The notes under the pieces are model-generated. The model was given only the letters and a program-made list of their open reading frames with translations, ran no database searches and was not told the origin of the DNA. The translations under genes were made by a program, and so were the position numbers. Positions 25,408 through 34,347 of a stretch of DNA of 34,538 nucleotides are shown one piece after another; the stretch's first letter is position 1, and every line of letters begins with the position of its first letter. The stretch comes from Ghiorsea sp. (GTDB taxonomy: Bacteria > Pseudomonadota > Zetaproteobacteria > Mariprofundales > Mariprofundaceae), in contig JALWRX010000126.1 of assembly GCA_027080505.1 (NCBI GenBank), forward strand, positions 1 to 34,538, written 5' to 3'.

Positions 25408-26187
25408 TTATTCGCCAGGGTCGCCTGCACCAACATGGAACCCTGCATCCACATAATGCACTTCACCCGATACGCCTGAAGATAAATCAGATACCAAATA
25501 TGCAGTTGTATTCCCCACTTCCTCTTGAGTCACATTGCGACCAAGCATGGATCCACGAGCACTTTTTGCCATCAATTGTTTAAAATCACCCACTGCAGAT
25601 GCAGCCAATGTCCGAATAGGACCTGCTGAAACTGCATTCACACGGATACCACGTTGTCCTAAATCTTGTGCCAAATAACGTGTGGATGCTTCAAGTGCCG
25701 CTTTGGCAACACCCATCATGCCATAGCCAGGAACAGCACGTTCTGCACCAAGATAAGTCATGGTTACCATGCTACCACCATCATTCATAATACCCGCAGC
25801 ACGCTGTGCACAAGCAATAAAAGAATAAGCTGAAATATCCATCGCCAACTGAAAATCAGCTCTGGAAGCTTGGGAAAATGGATTGCGCAGCGCATCCTTA
25901 TTGGCAAAAGCAATCGAGTGCACTAAAAAGTCCATCTTGCCCCATTTTTCTTCTACTTTAGCAAAAAACGTATCCATTTCCGCATCTTCGCCTACATCCA
26001 TAGACTCAATTAACGTTGCATCCACCTGCTCCGCCAATGGGCGAACACGTTTTTCCAATTGTTCACCCAAATAGTTAAAGCCAAGCTCTGCACCTTCACG
26101 ATGACAGGCTTGAGCCACACCCCAAGCAATGGATTTATTGTTGGCTAAACCTAGAATTAAGCCTTTCTTTCCTTCAAGAATACCCAT
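25408..26187 (-). CDS. fabI: Enoyl-[acyl-carrier-protein] reductase (NADH), FabI type
   Basis: A 259-residue short-chain dehydrogenase catalysing the last reduction in each fatty-acid elongation round; it is the triclosan target. The FabI hallmarks are LILGLANNKSIAWG at the cofactor site, FLVHSIAFA, and the catalytic Y155 and K162 in MTYLGAERAVPGYGMMGVAK (Y-x6-K). AGPIRTLAASAV and the C-terminal YVDAGFH follow. AAGGGGA precedes ATG 26187. It follows hisH on the same strand by 83 bases and may be co-transcribed or have its own promoter in that gap. Confidence 0.96.
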   Translation of the reverse strand: MGILEGKKGLILGLANNKSIAWGVAQACHREGAELGFNYLGEQLEKRVRPLAEQVDATLIESMDVGEDAEMDTFFAKVEEKWGKMDFLVHSIAFANKDALRNPFSQASRADFQLAMDISAYSFIACAQRAAGIMNDGGSMVTMTYLGAERAVPGYGMMGVAKAALEASTRYLAQDLGQRGIRVNAVSAGPIRTLAASAVGDFKQLMAKSARGSMLGRNVTQEEVGNTTAYLVSDLSSGVSGEVHYVDAGFHVGAGDPGE

Positions 26188-26270
26188 GGAGTCCCCTTTG
26201 AATATATTGTATTGTTTGTTTACTTTTCACGAACTCTAACAGCAAGTTTTTTTTTCGCATCTAATGCGCA

Positions 26271-26900
26271 TTATGGCTGCCAGTTGATAAAACCTTCCAA
26301 CAGTTGCATGCCTACTTTTTGACTTTTTTCAGGATGAAACTGCATACCCAACACATTATCCCTGCCAATCACAGATGCAAATGGAAAGTCACCATAAGAA
26401 CATGCTGCCAACAAATCATCTGGATTGCGCGGCGCACAATAATAAGAATGCACATAATATACCTGATCACCCTTGTTTATGCCTTGAAGCACGGAATGAG
26501 GCTCCCCTTGTGGCAACACCACATCATTCCAACCCATATGCGGTATTTTAAAGCCTCGCTCCACATGGTCTTCAGGAAAAGGTTTAACCTCACCTTCAAT
26601 CAAGTTTAATCCCGCATGCACACCAAACTCATACGAGCGTGTCATCAACACTTGCATACCTAAACAAATACCCAAAAAAGGAGTGCCTTTGTTGACGACT
26701 TCTTTGATGGCATCAGCCATACCTGTCTCTTTAAGCGTGTGCATGCAGTCACGAAATGCACCAACGCCTGGCAATACAATGCGCTCATAATCAGCAATTA
26801 CCTCAGCTTCCTTTACCAGATCGACCTGACCACCCACTTTTTCCAATGCCTTGGCAACCGAATGCAGGTTGCCCATGCCATAATCAATCAATCCAATCAT
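26271..26900 (-). CDS. hisH: Imidazole glycerol phosphate synthase, glutaminase subunit
   Basis: A 209-residue class I glutamine amidotransferase that feeds ammonia to HisF. The catalytic triad is C79 (FLGICLGMQ), H189 and E191 (MQFHPEKSQ). DYGMGNLHSVAKALE and LPGVGAFRDCM are typical of HisH. It starts three bases after hisB. The synthase partner hisF, and hisA, which normally follow, are not in the window: fabI comes next. Confidence 0.96.
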   Translation of the reverse strand: MIGLIDYGMGNLHSVAKALEKVGGQVDLVKEAEVIADYERIVLPGVGAFRDCMHTLKETGMADAIKEVVNKGTPFLGICLGMQVLMTRSYEFGVHAGLNLIEGEVKPFPEDHVERGFKIPHMGWNDVVLPQGEPHSVLQGINKGDQVYYVHSYYCAPRNPDDLLAACSYGDFPFASVIGRDNVLGMQFHPEKSQKVGMQLLEGFINWQP

Positions 26901-26903
26901 GGT

Positions 26904-27491
26904 TTATAGTGAGCCTTTGGTGCTTGGAATACCACTTTGGCGCGGATCAGCCTCAACAGCCATACGCAAAGCACGACCAAATGCTTTAAAGACAGTCTCC
27001 GCAATGTGGTGATTATTGATGCCTCTTAAATGATCAATATGCAAACTCATGCGCGAATGATTCACCACGGCTTGAAAAAACTCTTTAAACAAATCCACAT
27101 CGAAGTTACCAATCAACTCTTTAGGGAAATCCACATGATACTCCAAATCAGGGCGACCTGACAAATCAAGAACTACCCGAGATAAGGACTCATCTAAGGG
27201 TACATAAGCATGTCCATAACGCACAATACCTTTTTTATCACCAATGGCTTCACGCAATACTTCACCAAGGCAAATACCAATATCTTCCACCGTATGATGG
27301 TCATCAATATCAATATCACCTTTAGCATCAATGTTTAAATCAATCAAACCATGACGCGCAATCTGCTCAAGCATGTGGTTTAAGAAAGGAATAGGCGTAT
27401 TAAGTTCACATACTCCAGTGCCATCCAAGTTAATGGATAGTTTAATCTGTGTTTCTTTGGTATTTCTTTCAATACTTGCACTACGATCCAT
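26904..27491 (-). CDS. hisB: Imidazoleglycerol-phosphate dehydratase (monofunctional)
   Basis: A 195-residue manganese enzyme of histidine synthesis. Two metal-binding motifs are present, [14 protein letters not shown] and [18 protein letters not shown], with [13 protein letters not shown] upstream. There is no fused histidinol-phosphatase domain as in E. coli HisB, so a separate phosphatase must exist. AAGGGGAG before ATG 27491 lies in the end of hisD, and the genes are two bases apart. Confidence 0.97.
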   Translation of the reverse strand: MDRSASIERNTKETQIKLSINLDGTGVCELNTPIPFLNHMLEQIARHGLIDLNIDAKGDIDIDDHHTVEDIGICLGEVLREAIGDKKGIVRYGHAYVPLDESLSRVVLDLSGRPDLEYHVDFPKELIGNFDVDLFKEFFQAVVNHSRMSLHIDHLRGINNHHIAETVFKAFGRALRMAVEADPRQSGIPSTKGSL

Positions 27492-27493
27492 AT

Positions 27494-28795
27494 CTACTCC
27501 CCTTTATCCTGCAACCTTAGCTCTAACGTCAAAGCATGACATTGCAAACCCTCACGATGTGCCAAATGTGCTGCTTCTGCACCAATGGCTGCCACACCCT
27601 GCGGTGTTGAACGAATCACACTACTGCGTTTTTGGAAATCATAAACACCCAGCGGGCTAGAAAAACGTGCTGTACGGTTGGTTGGCAACACATGATTAGG
27701 TCCTGCCATATAATCACCAAGTGCCTCTGGCACAAAGTGCCCCAAGAAAATCGCACCTGCATGTTTAATTTTAGGCAACATGGCATCAGGGTCTTCCAAA
27801 GCCAACTCCAAATGCTCTGGCGCAATCATATTCACAGCTTCTGCTGCTTCATCCAGACTGTTAACAATAATAAAGGCACCATGGTTTTCTACAGACACTT
27901 TGGCAATAGAAGCTCGCTCAAGCACACTTAAATGCTTCACAATCGCTGCTTCAACTTGGTTCGCCAAATCTTCATCTGTGGTGATAAAAATACTTTGCGC
28001 TGCTTCATCGTGTTCAGCTTGTGATAAAAAGTCTGCTGCCAACCACTCAGGATGCCCACCATCTGCCACCACAGCAATCTCTGAAGGGCCTGCAATCATA
28101 TCAATACCACAAGTGCCAAAGACTTGGCGTTTGGCAGCCGCTACAAATTTATTACCTGGCCCCACAATTTTATCTACAGCAGGAATCGTTTCGCTGCCAT
28201 AAGCCAGTGCTGCCACGGCTTGCGCACCACCCACTGCAAAACCTTGTTGTACACCAGACACATAAGCTGCTGCCAAAACCAAATCATTCATTTCACCCGC
28301 AGGTGTTGGCACGACCATGACAATTTTTTCAACACCTGCCACTTGTGCAGGTACAGCATTCATCAATACTGACGATGGGTAAGCCGCTTTACCACCTGGC
28401 ACATACAAACCAACGCTATCCAAAGCCGTGATTTTTTGCCCCAAAGTTAAACCAGCATCATCGGTATAATCCCAGTCTTTTTGCACTTGTTTTTCATGGT
28501 AAGCTTTGATTCTATCTACAGCCAATTGTAGCGATTGCCTATCCATATCTGATACAGCAAACCATGCTTTTTCCATAGTTTCACGGCTAATCACCATGTT
28601 TTCAGCCGTACAACCCCAACCATCAAATTTCGTAGTATATTCACATAGCGCAGCATCACCACGCTGTTTTACATCCAGCAAAATATCCGCTACAAGATTT
28701 TGTACATCTGCACCAGTATCTGTTTCACGCGATAACAAAGCATCCAATTGTACTTTGTAGTCTGCACTATTTGCATAAATACGTTGAATCTTCAT
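27494..28795 (-). CDS. hisD: Histidinol dehydrogenase
   Basis: A 433-residue NAD- and zinc-dependent enzyme making the last two oxidations to histidine. Landmarks are [67 protein letters not shown] and the late [20 protein letters not shown]; residues of Q-x-E-H and the GPNH histidine are the expected zinc and acid/base groups. ATG 28795 shares one base with the hisG stop (TGATG); GTG 28798 is an alternative one codon longer. It is coupled to hisG and hisB. Confidence 0.97.
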   Translation of the reverse strand: MKIQRIYANSADYKVQLDALLSRETDTGADVQNLVADILLDVKQRGDAALCEYTTKFDGWGCTAENMVISRETMEKAWFAVSDMDRQSLQLAVDRIKAYHEKQVQKDWDYTDDAGLTLGQKITALDSVGLYVPGGKAAYPSSVLMNAVPAQVAGVEKIVMVVPTPAGEMNDLVLAAAYVSGVQQGFAVGGAQAVAALAYGSETIPAVDKIVGPGNKFVAAAKRQVFGTCGIDMIAGPSEIAVVADGGHPEWLAADFLSQAEHDEAAQSIFITTDEDLANQVEAAIVKHLSVLERASIAKVSVENHGAFIIVNSLDEAAEAVNMIAPEHLELALEDPDAMLPKIKHAGAIFLGHFVPEALGDYMAGPNHVLPTNRTARFSSPLGVYDFQKRSSVIRSTPQGVAAIGAEAAHLAHREGLQCHALTLELRLQDKGE

Positions 28796-29508
28796 CACTT
28801 CATACTCTCTACATCTTTTTTAGCCAACGATTTTTCTCTGTCTTCCACTGCTTCACGCAACTTATTAATCACTGCTTGCACTTGTTTTTTCTTGGTGACA
28901 AAACTTGCAGGATTGGCAATCAAGCGGCTAGACACCTCAAATAAAGTCGTTTCTTCTATTAAACCATTGGCTTTAAGCGTATTACCCGTCTCCACCACAT
29001 CAACAATTCTATCCGCCATGCCCACCAATGGTGCAAGCTCCATAGAACCGTACAAATGAATCACTTCAGCATGTACACCTTGCTCCAAATAGTATTGTTC
29101 AGCAATAGTATCATACTTGGTTGCCACACGAATACGCCCACCAACCACTGAAGATTCACCTGCCTCCACGGCATCTTTAGGACCACAAACACAAAGGCGA
29201 CACTTGCCTATTTTTAAATCCAAAGGCTCATATACATGCGGTTTATGTTCCAGCAGCAAGTCACGCCCTGATATACCCAAGTCTGCTGCACCCTGCTCCA
29301 CATAAGTACATACATCAGCAGCTCGGATAATTAAAAAACGAATCCTACTACCCGCCCAATCTTCAGGACCATCCACCATCAATTTACGCGTAGTTTGCAC
29401 ATCTTCTTTGGGCATCAAATTCGCAAATTCAAGCAAGGGCAAGGTTTGCTCTAAAATCCGCCCTTTGGATAAGGCAATGGTTAACACTGGTTTATCTGAC
29501 ATATTCAT
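28795..29508 (-). CDS. hisG: ATP phosphoribosyltransferase, short form
   Basis: A 237-residue enzyme catalysing the first step of histidine synthesis. Typical segments are LTIALSKGRILEQTLPLL, ADLGISGRDLLLE, RVATKYDTIAEQYY, LYGSMELAPLVGMADRIVDVVETG and SSRLIANPASF. It ends soon after the catalytic domain and lacks the C-terminal regulatory (ACT-like) domain of the roughly 290-residue long form, so it should need HisZ as regulatory subunit. No hisZ is in the window. AAGGG lies five bases before ATG 29508, eight bases after murA. Confidence 0.95.
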   Translation of the reverse strand: MNMSDKPVLTIALSKGRILEQTLPLLEFANLMPKEDVQTTRKLMVDGPEDWAGSRIRFLIIRAADVCTYVEQGAADLGISGRDLLLEHKPHVYEPLDLKIGKCRLCVCGPKDAVEAGESSVVGGRIRVATKYDTIAEQYYLEQGVHAEVIHLYGSMELAPLVGMADRIVDVVETGNTLKANGLIEETTLFEVSSRLIANPASFVTKKKQVQAVINKLREAVEDREKSLAKKDVESMK

Positions 29509-29516
29509 TCTTACCC

Positions 29517-30776
29517 TTATATATAGTGGCGCTCAATATTGGCACCCAAACTACGCATTTTTTCTTCAATTCGTTCATAACCACGGTCAATATGATATAC
29601 ACGAGACACCACAGTTTCACCTTGCGCTGCTACACCTGCAAGCACCAAAGATGCAGATGCTCGCAAATCTGTCGCCATCACGGGTGCAGCAGAAAGCTTT
29701 TCAACACCTTTAATCACTGCAGTGTGCCCATCAAGCTGAATATCCGCGCCCATACGCACCAATTCTTGCACATGCATAAAACGATTCTCAAAAATCGTTT
29801 CAGAAACCAAGCTTGTTCCCTCAGCGACACACATCATTGCCATAAACTGGGCTTGTAAATCAGTAGGAAACCCAGGGTGCGGCATAGTATGAATATTCAC
29901 AGCCTGCAAACGCTTGGGTGCAGCACAGCGAATAAAATCATCACCCGTTTCAACGATTGCCCCCGCTTCTTTCACCCGCGCCAAAAATGCATCCAACAAC
30001 TTAGGATCGGTTTTGCTGACTGTTACATCTCCCCCCGTAATCAAACCTGCCGCTAAATAAGTTGCTGTTTCAATTCTGTCAGCAATAGTAAAAATATCAC
30101 CGCCAGAAATACGCTCCACACCTTGAATTGTAATCGTATCTGTGCCATCACCTTCAATCTTAGCACCCAAAGCACGTAATGAATCAGCAAGATTCACCAC
30201 TTCTGGCTCACGTGCTGCATTTTCTAACACTGTTTCACCCTTAGCTAACACAGCCGCCATCAAAATATTTTCAGTACCTGTTACGGTTACTTGGTCAAAG
30301 AAAATTCGCCCACCATGTAAACCATTGGGGGCTTTGGCAATCACATCACCATGTTCAACACTGATTTCTGCACCCATCACTTCCAAAGCTTTGAGATGCA
30401 AATCAATCGGGCGGGCACCAATCGCACAACCACCAGGTAAGCTCACCCTAGCCTCACCAAAGCGCACCAACAATGGCCCAAGCACCAAGGATGACGCTCG
30501 CATGGTCTTCACCATCTCATACGGTGCTTCAGGTTTATTTGCTGCCCGTGTATCAATAGTCAAACGGTCTTGGTCATCGTAGGTTACATCCGCACCTTGC
30601 CATGCTAACAAGTTGGTCATGGTCGATATATCATTTAAATGTGGGATACGATGAAAAGTAACAGGACCATCAGCAAGAATAGCAGCCGCTAATAACGGCA
30701 AGGCTGCATTTTTCGCACCACTGCTTTCAACACTTCCTTGAAGCGGGATACCGCCTTGTATTACAATACTTTCCAT
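29517..30776 (-). CDS. murA: UDP-N-acetylglucosamine 1-carboxyvinyltransferase
   Basis: A 419-residue EPSP-synthase-fold enzyme for the first committed step of peptidoglycan synthesis. K22 (SSGAKNAALPLL) and the catalytic C117 (LPGGCAIGARPIDLH) are present, so the enzyme should be fosfomycin-sensitive by this criterion. Other signatures are VTVTGTENILMAAVLA and PHPGFPTDLQAQFMAM. ATG 30776 is preferred over GTG 30785: it gives exactly the length of the E. coli enzyme and has AGGTGG upstream. murA directly ahead of hisG is a common proteobacterial order. Confidence 0.96.
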   Translation of the reverse strand: MESIVIQGGIPLQGSVESSGAKNAALPLLAAAILADGPVTFHRIPHLNDISTMTNLLAWQGADVTYDDQDRLTIDTRAANKPEAPYEMVKTMRASSLVLGPLLVRFGEARVSLPGGCAIGARPIDLHLKALEVMGAEISVEHGDVIAKAPNGLHGGRIFFDQVTVTGTENILMAAVLAKGETVLENAAREPEVVNLADSLRALGAKIEGDGTDTITIQGVERISGGDIFTIADRIETATYLAAGLITGGDVTVSKTDPKLLDAFLARVKEAGAIVETGDDFIRCAAPKRLQAVNIHTMPHPGFPTDLQAQFMAMMCVAEGTSLVSETIFENRFMHVQELVRMGADIQLDGHTAVIKGVEKLSAAPVMATDLRASASLVLAGVAAQGETVVSRVYHIDRGYERIEEKMRSLGANIERHYI

Positions 30777-30860
30777 GCTCACCACCTATGCCAGTCTGCC
30801 GCAGCGTAGCGACATTGTACACAAGGCTCAATATTTATAGGCATAACACGGTTTTGCTGA

Positions 30861-31718
30861 CTACTTATCACGAGAGCCAACACTTTTCTCTAACAAAGAT
30901 TCAATTCTTTCCAACCTACTTTCAATCATGGTCGTATGCTCTTTAATGTAATGGACTTCGCCTGCTTCACCCTCACCTGTTTCACGACTCATTTTTTCGT
31001 GTTCAGTTTGCATTACATCCAAGATGATACCAATCATCATATTCATAAAAACGAAGGTTGTGAGGAAGATAAAGGTTAGATAATACACCCAACTCCATGC
31101 ATATACATTCATGGTTTCGTACATCACATCTGTCCAATCTTCAAAGGTAGATACGCGAAACAAAGTCAGCATTGAAATACTTATATCACCCCAAAGCGTG
31201 GCATTGATTTTTTCAAACATAAAGCTGCCAACGGCAGCGTAGATGTAAAAAATAATAAACATCAATACCAATACATAACCCATGCGGGGAATGGCAATAA
31301 TTAGTGAGTTAATTAATACTCTAAGTTCAGGAATGATGGATACCAAACGCAATACACGAAAAATACGAATCAAACGTGCTAAAAGTACCATTTCACTATC
31401 ATCAATTGGCAACAAACTTACGCCAACAATCAAAAAATCAAACACATTCCAAGCATTTTTAAAAAAATTAAAAAAATATTTTTCCGCTAACATACGAATA
31501 ATGATTTCAATAAGAAAGAAAATAGTAATACCTGTGTCTAGCACATAAATCACCGACATCCAGCGCGGATCCATATCATAGGTAGATGCGCCAATCATCA
31601 AAGCAGACACAATAATAATCGCAATCACAGACAACTCGAAAACTTTATTGCTGCGAATTGCCATAAATTTATCTTGCCATGAAGTAGTTACTAAACCCAT
31701 ATATACACCAAACCTCAT
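30861..31718 (-). CDS. Voltage-gated cation channel, bacterial Nav/Cav (NaChBac-like) type
   Basis: A 285-residue single-repeat six-helix ion channel that should assemble as a tetramer in the inner membrane. S1 to S3 are visible; S4 has four arginines every third residue (R115, R118, R121, R124). S5 is about 146-168, then the pore loop with filter TFEDWTD (191-197), and S6 TFVFMNMMIGIILDV carries N226. The C-terminal tail (HTTMIESRLERIESLLEKS) is a predicted tetramerising coiled coil. The filter differs from the sodium-channel TLESWSM/TLESWAS by having aspartate at its fourth and seventh positions. ATG 31718 is used; ATG at codon 7 is possible. It is upstream of murA (84 bases) on the same strand. 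Confidence 0.9.
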   Translation of the reverse strand: MRFGVYMGLVTTSWQDKFMAIRSNKVFELSVIAIIIVSALMIGASTYDMDPRWMSVIYVLDTGITIFFLIEIIIRMLAEKYFFNFFKNAWNVFDFLIVGVSLLPIDDSEMVLLARLIRIFRVLRLVSIIPELRVLINSLIIAIPRMGYVLVLMFIIFYIYAAVGSFMFEKINATLWGDISISMLTLFRVSTFEDWTDVMYETMNVYAWSWVYYLTFIFLTTFVFMNMMIGIILDVMQTEHEKMSRETGEGEAGEVHYIKEHTTMIESRLERIESLLEKSVGSRDK

Positions 31719-31991
31719 TCCATCTTTATTCTACTTTACTGTGCGCATTGTAGTGTACTTTCGTTTATTTGGTATCAAATTTATACACAGCATCCCAACT
31801 TTATCGTAAATGAACAACAAATATTAGCTACTAAGTTTGAAGTAGATTCTTAATACCCCATCCATTTTATAAATAAGCACATAGTTGTCTTGCAATCAGT
31901 TTTTAACACTTGGGTTTGCTTCCCACAGATGAACACCATAGGCTTGGCAACATTCAAAATATCTAAACAAAGTTTTTTAAGGAGCACGACT

Positions 31992-32813
31992 ATGAACCAC
32001 TTACAACAAGTCATCGAACAAGCATGGGATACCCGCGACACATGGGATATGCACACTGTAGATACAGAAATACGCGAAGCTGTGGTGCGCACTATCGACC
32101 TTTTGGATGATGGTGGCATTCGTGTGGCAGAAAAGAATGATAATGGTGACTGGGTAACCAACGAGTGGATGAAAAAAGCCGTACTTTTATTCTTTAAACT
32201 GCACGACAATGAAGTTGTTCGTGGTGGTGACACCAATTATTATGACAAAGTACCGCAGAAGTTTGCCAACTGGGGCGAAGATATGTTCCGCAAAGGTGGT
32301 ATGCGTGTGGTTCCCAATGCAACCGTTCGTAAGGGTTCATTTATTGCACCCAAAGTGGTGCTTATGCCTTCCTACGTCAATATTGGTGCTTATGTAGATG
32401 AAGGAACAATGGTAGATACTTGGTCAACCGTGGGCTCATGTGCACAAATTGGTAAAAATGTACATTTATCAGGCGGCGTTGGTATTGGTGGTGTTTTAGA
32501 GCCACTACAAGCAACCCCAACCATTATTGAAGACAACTGCTTTATTGGTGCGCGTTCTGAGATTGTTGAAGGCGTGATTGTTCGCGAAGGCTCTGTGATT
32601 TCTATGGGTGTTTATATTGGTAAATCTACCCGCATCGTCAATCGTGCAACTGGTGAAATCACTTATGGTGAAGTTCCACCTTATTCTGTAGTAGTTTCTG
32701 GCTCTATGCCTGGCGCATCGGGTGGCCCAAACTTGTATTGCGCAGTGATTGTTAAAACAGTGGATGAAAAGACACGCTCAAAAACAGGTATTACTGAACT
32801 TTTACGCGAGTAA
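31992..32813 (+). CDS. dapD: 2,3,4,5-tetrahydropyridine-2,6-dicarboxylate N-succinyltransferase
   Basis: A 273-residue left-handed beta-helix acyltransferase of the succinylase route to lysine and meso-diaminopimelate. The N-terminal helical domain ([10 protein letters not shown]...[19 protein letters not shown]) precedes hexapeptide repeats ([59 protein letters not shown]). The start is fixed by AAGGAG (31979-31984), seven bases before ATG 31992; an upstream frame to 31890 adds a non-homologous extension. The 273-base region upstream, divergent from the channel, is AT-rich and must hold both promoters. A terminator follows. Confidence 0.96.
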   Translation: MNHLQQVIEQAWDTRDTWDMHTVDTEIREAVVRTIDLLDDGGIRVAEKNDNGDWVTNEWMKKAVLLFFKLHDNEVVRGGDTNYYDKVPQKFANWGEDMFRKGGMRVVPNATVRKGSFIAPKVVLMPSYVNIGAYVDEGTMVDTWSTVGSCAQIGKNVHLSGGVGIGGVLEPLQATPTIIEDNCFIGARSEIVEGVIVREGSVISMGVYIGKSTRIVNRATGEITYGEVPPYSVVVSGSMPGASGGPNLYCAVIVKTVDEKTRSKTGITELLRE

Positions 32814-32848
32814 TTCGTTGCCTAAACATCAAAGGTAAACTTGAAACA

Positions 32849-32879
32849 AAGGGGTTATGTGCAAGCATAACTCCTTTTT
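32849..32879 (+). terminator. Rho-independent terminator of dapD
   Basis: An 11-bp stem (AAGGGGTTATG at 32849-32859 against CATAACTCCTT at 32866-32876, one G-T pair) with a six-base loop is followed by TTTTT (32875-32879). It starts 36 bases after the dapD stop. It shows that an in-frame ATG at 32857 is not the start of the following gene. Confidence 0.88.
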
Positions 32880-32925
32880 ATGGCTTACTTTACAAAAACC
32901 ATGGGGATTGCTTATACTCACTCTC

Positions 32926-33675
32926 ATGGTTCAAGCTGTTTTACTTGATTTAGATGGCGTGCTTTATGTGGGTAACCAAGTCATCAACGGTGCAGCACAA
33001 GCTGTACAACGCTTGCATGATGCGGGCATCAAGGTTGCAGGTGTCACCAATACCACCACCCAAGCCAAACACACCATTGCGCAAAAACTACAAAAACTAG
33101 GCATCCCTCTTGATGAACAACATCTATTCACCCCTGCATCACTGGTAAAAGCTTATATCGGCAACAACACTGCCCGCTTATATATCCGAGATGATTTACG
33201 CACAGACCTACAAGTCACACAAAGCAACACAAAACCTGATTATATTGTCATGGGAGATATTGGTGGTTTGGGTTATCCACCACAAGTACTGCATGAAATA
33301 TTTTTACACCTTATGCAAGGCGCTGATTTACTTGCCCTGCATAAAAATCGTTTTTGGCAAAAAGAAGATGGTTTGCACCTAGACTTAGGCACATGGGTTG
33401 CAGCCCTTGAATATGCATCAGGCAAACAAGCCAAAGTTTTTGGCAAACCATCGCAAGATTTCTTTTTACATATTTGCCGACAACTCAATATATCCCCTGC
33501 CCAAGCCTTAATGGTTGGCGATGATATTGAATCAGATATTTTAGGTGCGCAGCAGGCAGGTTTACAAGCTGCGCTAGTACAAACTGGCAAATACAATGCT
33601 GATTTTGTTCAACAAACTGGCGTTCAACCTGACATATTACTTCAATCAATTCATCAGCTTAATATTGAAGGATAA
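32926..33675 (+). CDS. HAD-IIA family phosphatase (HDHD2/LHPP-like)
   Basis: A 249-residue HAD hydrolase. Motif I is LLDLDGVLYVG (D8, D10), motif II VTNTTTQ (T42 region), motif III lysine in FGKPS, and motif IV VGDDIESDILGAQQAG. The large C2-type cap between motifs II and III and the YVGN opening resemble HDHD2/LHPP and NagD-type phosphatases; the substrate is unknown. ATG 32926 is chosen because family members begin just before motif I, and the longer frame from 32857 starts inside the dapD terminator. No clear Shine-Dalgarno is seen. It may have its own promoter between the terminator and the start. Confidence 0.82.
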   Translation: MVQAVLLDLDGVLYVGNQVINGAAQAVQRLHDAGIKVAGVTNTTTQAKHTIAQKLQKLGIPLDEQHLFTPASLVKAYIGNNTARLYIRDDLRTDLQVTQSNTKPDYIVMGDIGGLGYPPQVLHEIFLHLMQGADLLALHKNRFWQKEDGLHLDLGTWVAALEYASGKQAKVFGKPSQDFFLHICRQLNISPAQALMVGDDIESDILGAQQAGLQAALVQTGKYNADFVQQTGVQPDILLQSIHQLNIEG

Positions 33676-33771
33676 CTCCCTCTAACCTACAAATACTTGC
33701 TTTCTGATAAGCTTATGCTGTGATTAGTCTTCAATACAATATCAAGAAGATAACTATTGAGGGGAAATATC

Positions 33772-34329
33772 GTGTCTAAAGAAAAGAAAACAAACCATCA
33801 AGAAAGCATGGAAGCGGGTAATGTTGACCAAATTCGTGACATTATTTTTGGCGCACAGATGCGTGATTATGAAAAGCGTTTTATGCGTTTAGAAGAACGC
33901 TTACTCTCCGAGTCGGACTCCCTTCGCGGCGAAACCAACAGCCGTTTAGATGCCTTAGAAAGCTATATTAAACAAGAAGTTTCCAGTCTTTCTGATATGA
34001 TTGCTGTGGAACGTGGTGAACGTGAAGATGATACCCGCCACCTTAGCAATGAGTTGAGCAATCAGGCACAAGAGCAAGAGAAAAAGCTCAACCAACTGCA
34101 ACAAAGCAGTAGCCAAGCTCAAGCAGATTTGCGCGATGCATTACTTGAACAATCCAAATCATTGCTTACTGAAATTCAAAATGTACGTAACACACTTTCA
34201 GCATCTTTGGATAAATCTACCGAAGAATTACGTGATGACAAAGCCGACCGCAGGGCACTGGCAGATATGTTTAGTGAGTTTGCCATGCGCCTTAATGGTG
34301 ACTTCCAACTCCCCGAAGGAAAAAAATAG
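33772..34329 (+). CDS. Coiled-coil protein of unknown function
   Basis: A 185-residue, highly charged, almost wholly helical cytoplasmic protein. The conserved-looking N-terminal segment VDQIRDIIFGAQMRDYEKRF, followed by MRLEERLLSESDSLRGE, precedes long heptad-like helices (SRLDALESYIKQEVSSL; EQEKKLNQLQQSSSQAQADL) and a short tail ending FAMRLNGDFQLP. There is no signal peptide, membrane helix or cysteine. The start is GTG 33772, with GAGGGG seven bases upstream; a TTG at 33757 has no RBS. It is followed after 18 bases by another coiled-coil gene, suggesting an operon. Similar proteins seem to occur in other proteobacteria, but I know of no established function. Confidence 0.75.
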   Translation: MSKEKKTNHQESMEAGNVDQIRDIIFGAQMRDYEKRFMRLEERLLSESDSLRGETNSRLDALESYIKQEVSSLSDMIAVERGEREDDTRHLSNELSNQAQEQEKKLNQLQQSSSQAQADLRDALLEQSKSLLTEIQNVRNTLSASLDKSTEELRDDKADRRALADMFSEFAMRLNGDFQLPEGKK

Positions 34330-34347
34330 TCGCATAAATATTTTTAT

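Noticed and set aside
27780-28202. Long plus-strand open frame opposite hisD
   Set aside because: Ser/Ala-rich translation typical of the complement of a coding gene; hisD is unambiguous.
30142-30582. 146-codon plus-strand frame opposite murA
   Set aside because: Shadow of murA; no start signal and no recognisable motif.
32857-32925. N-terminal extension of the HAD-IIA phosphatase
   Set aside because: The first codons are part of the dapD terminator hairpin, and family members start just before LLDLDGV.
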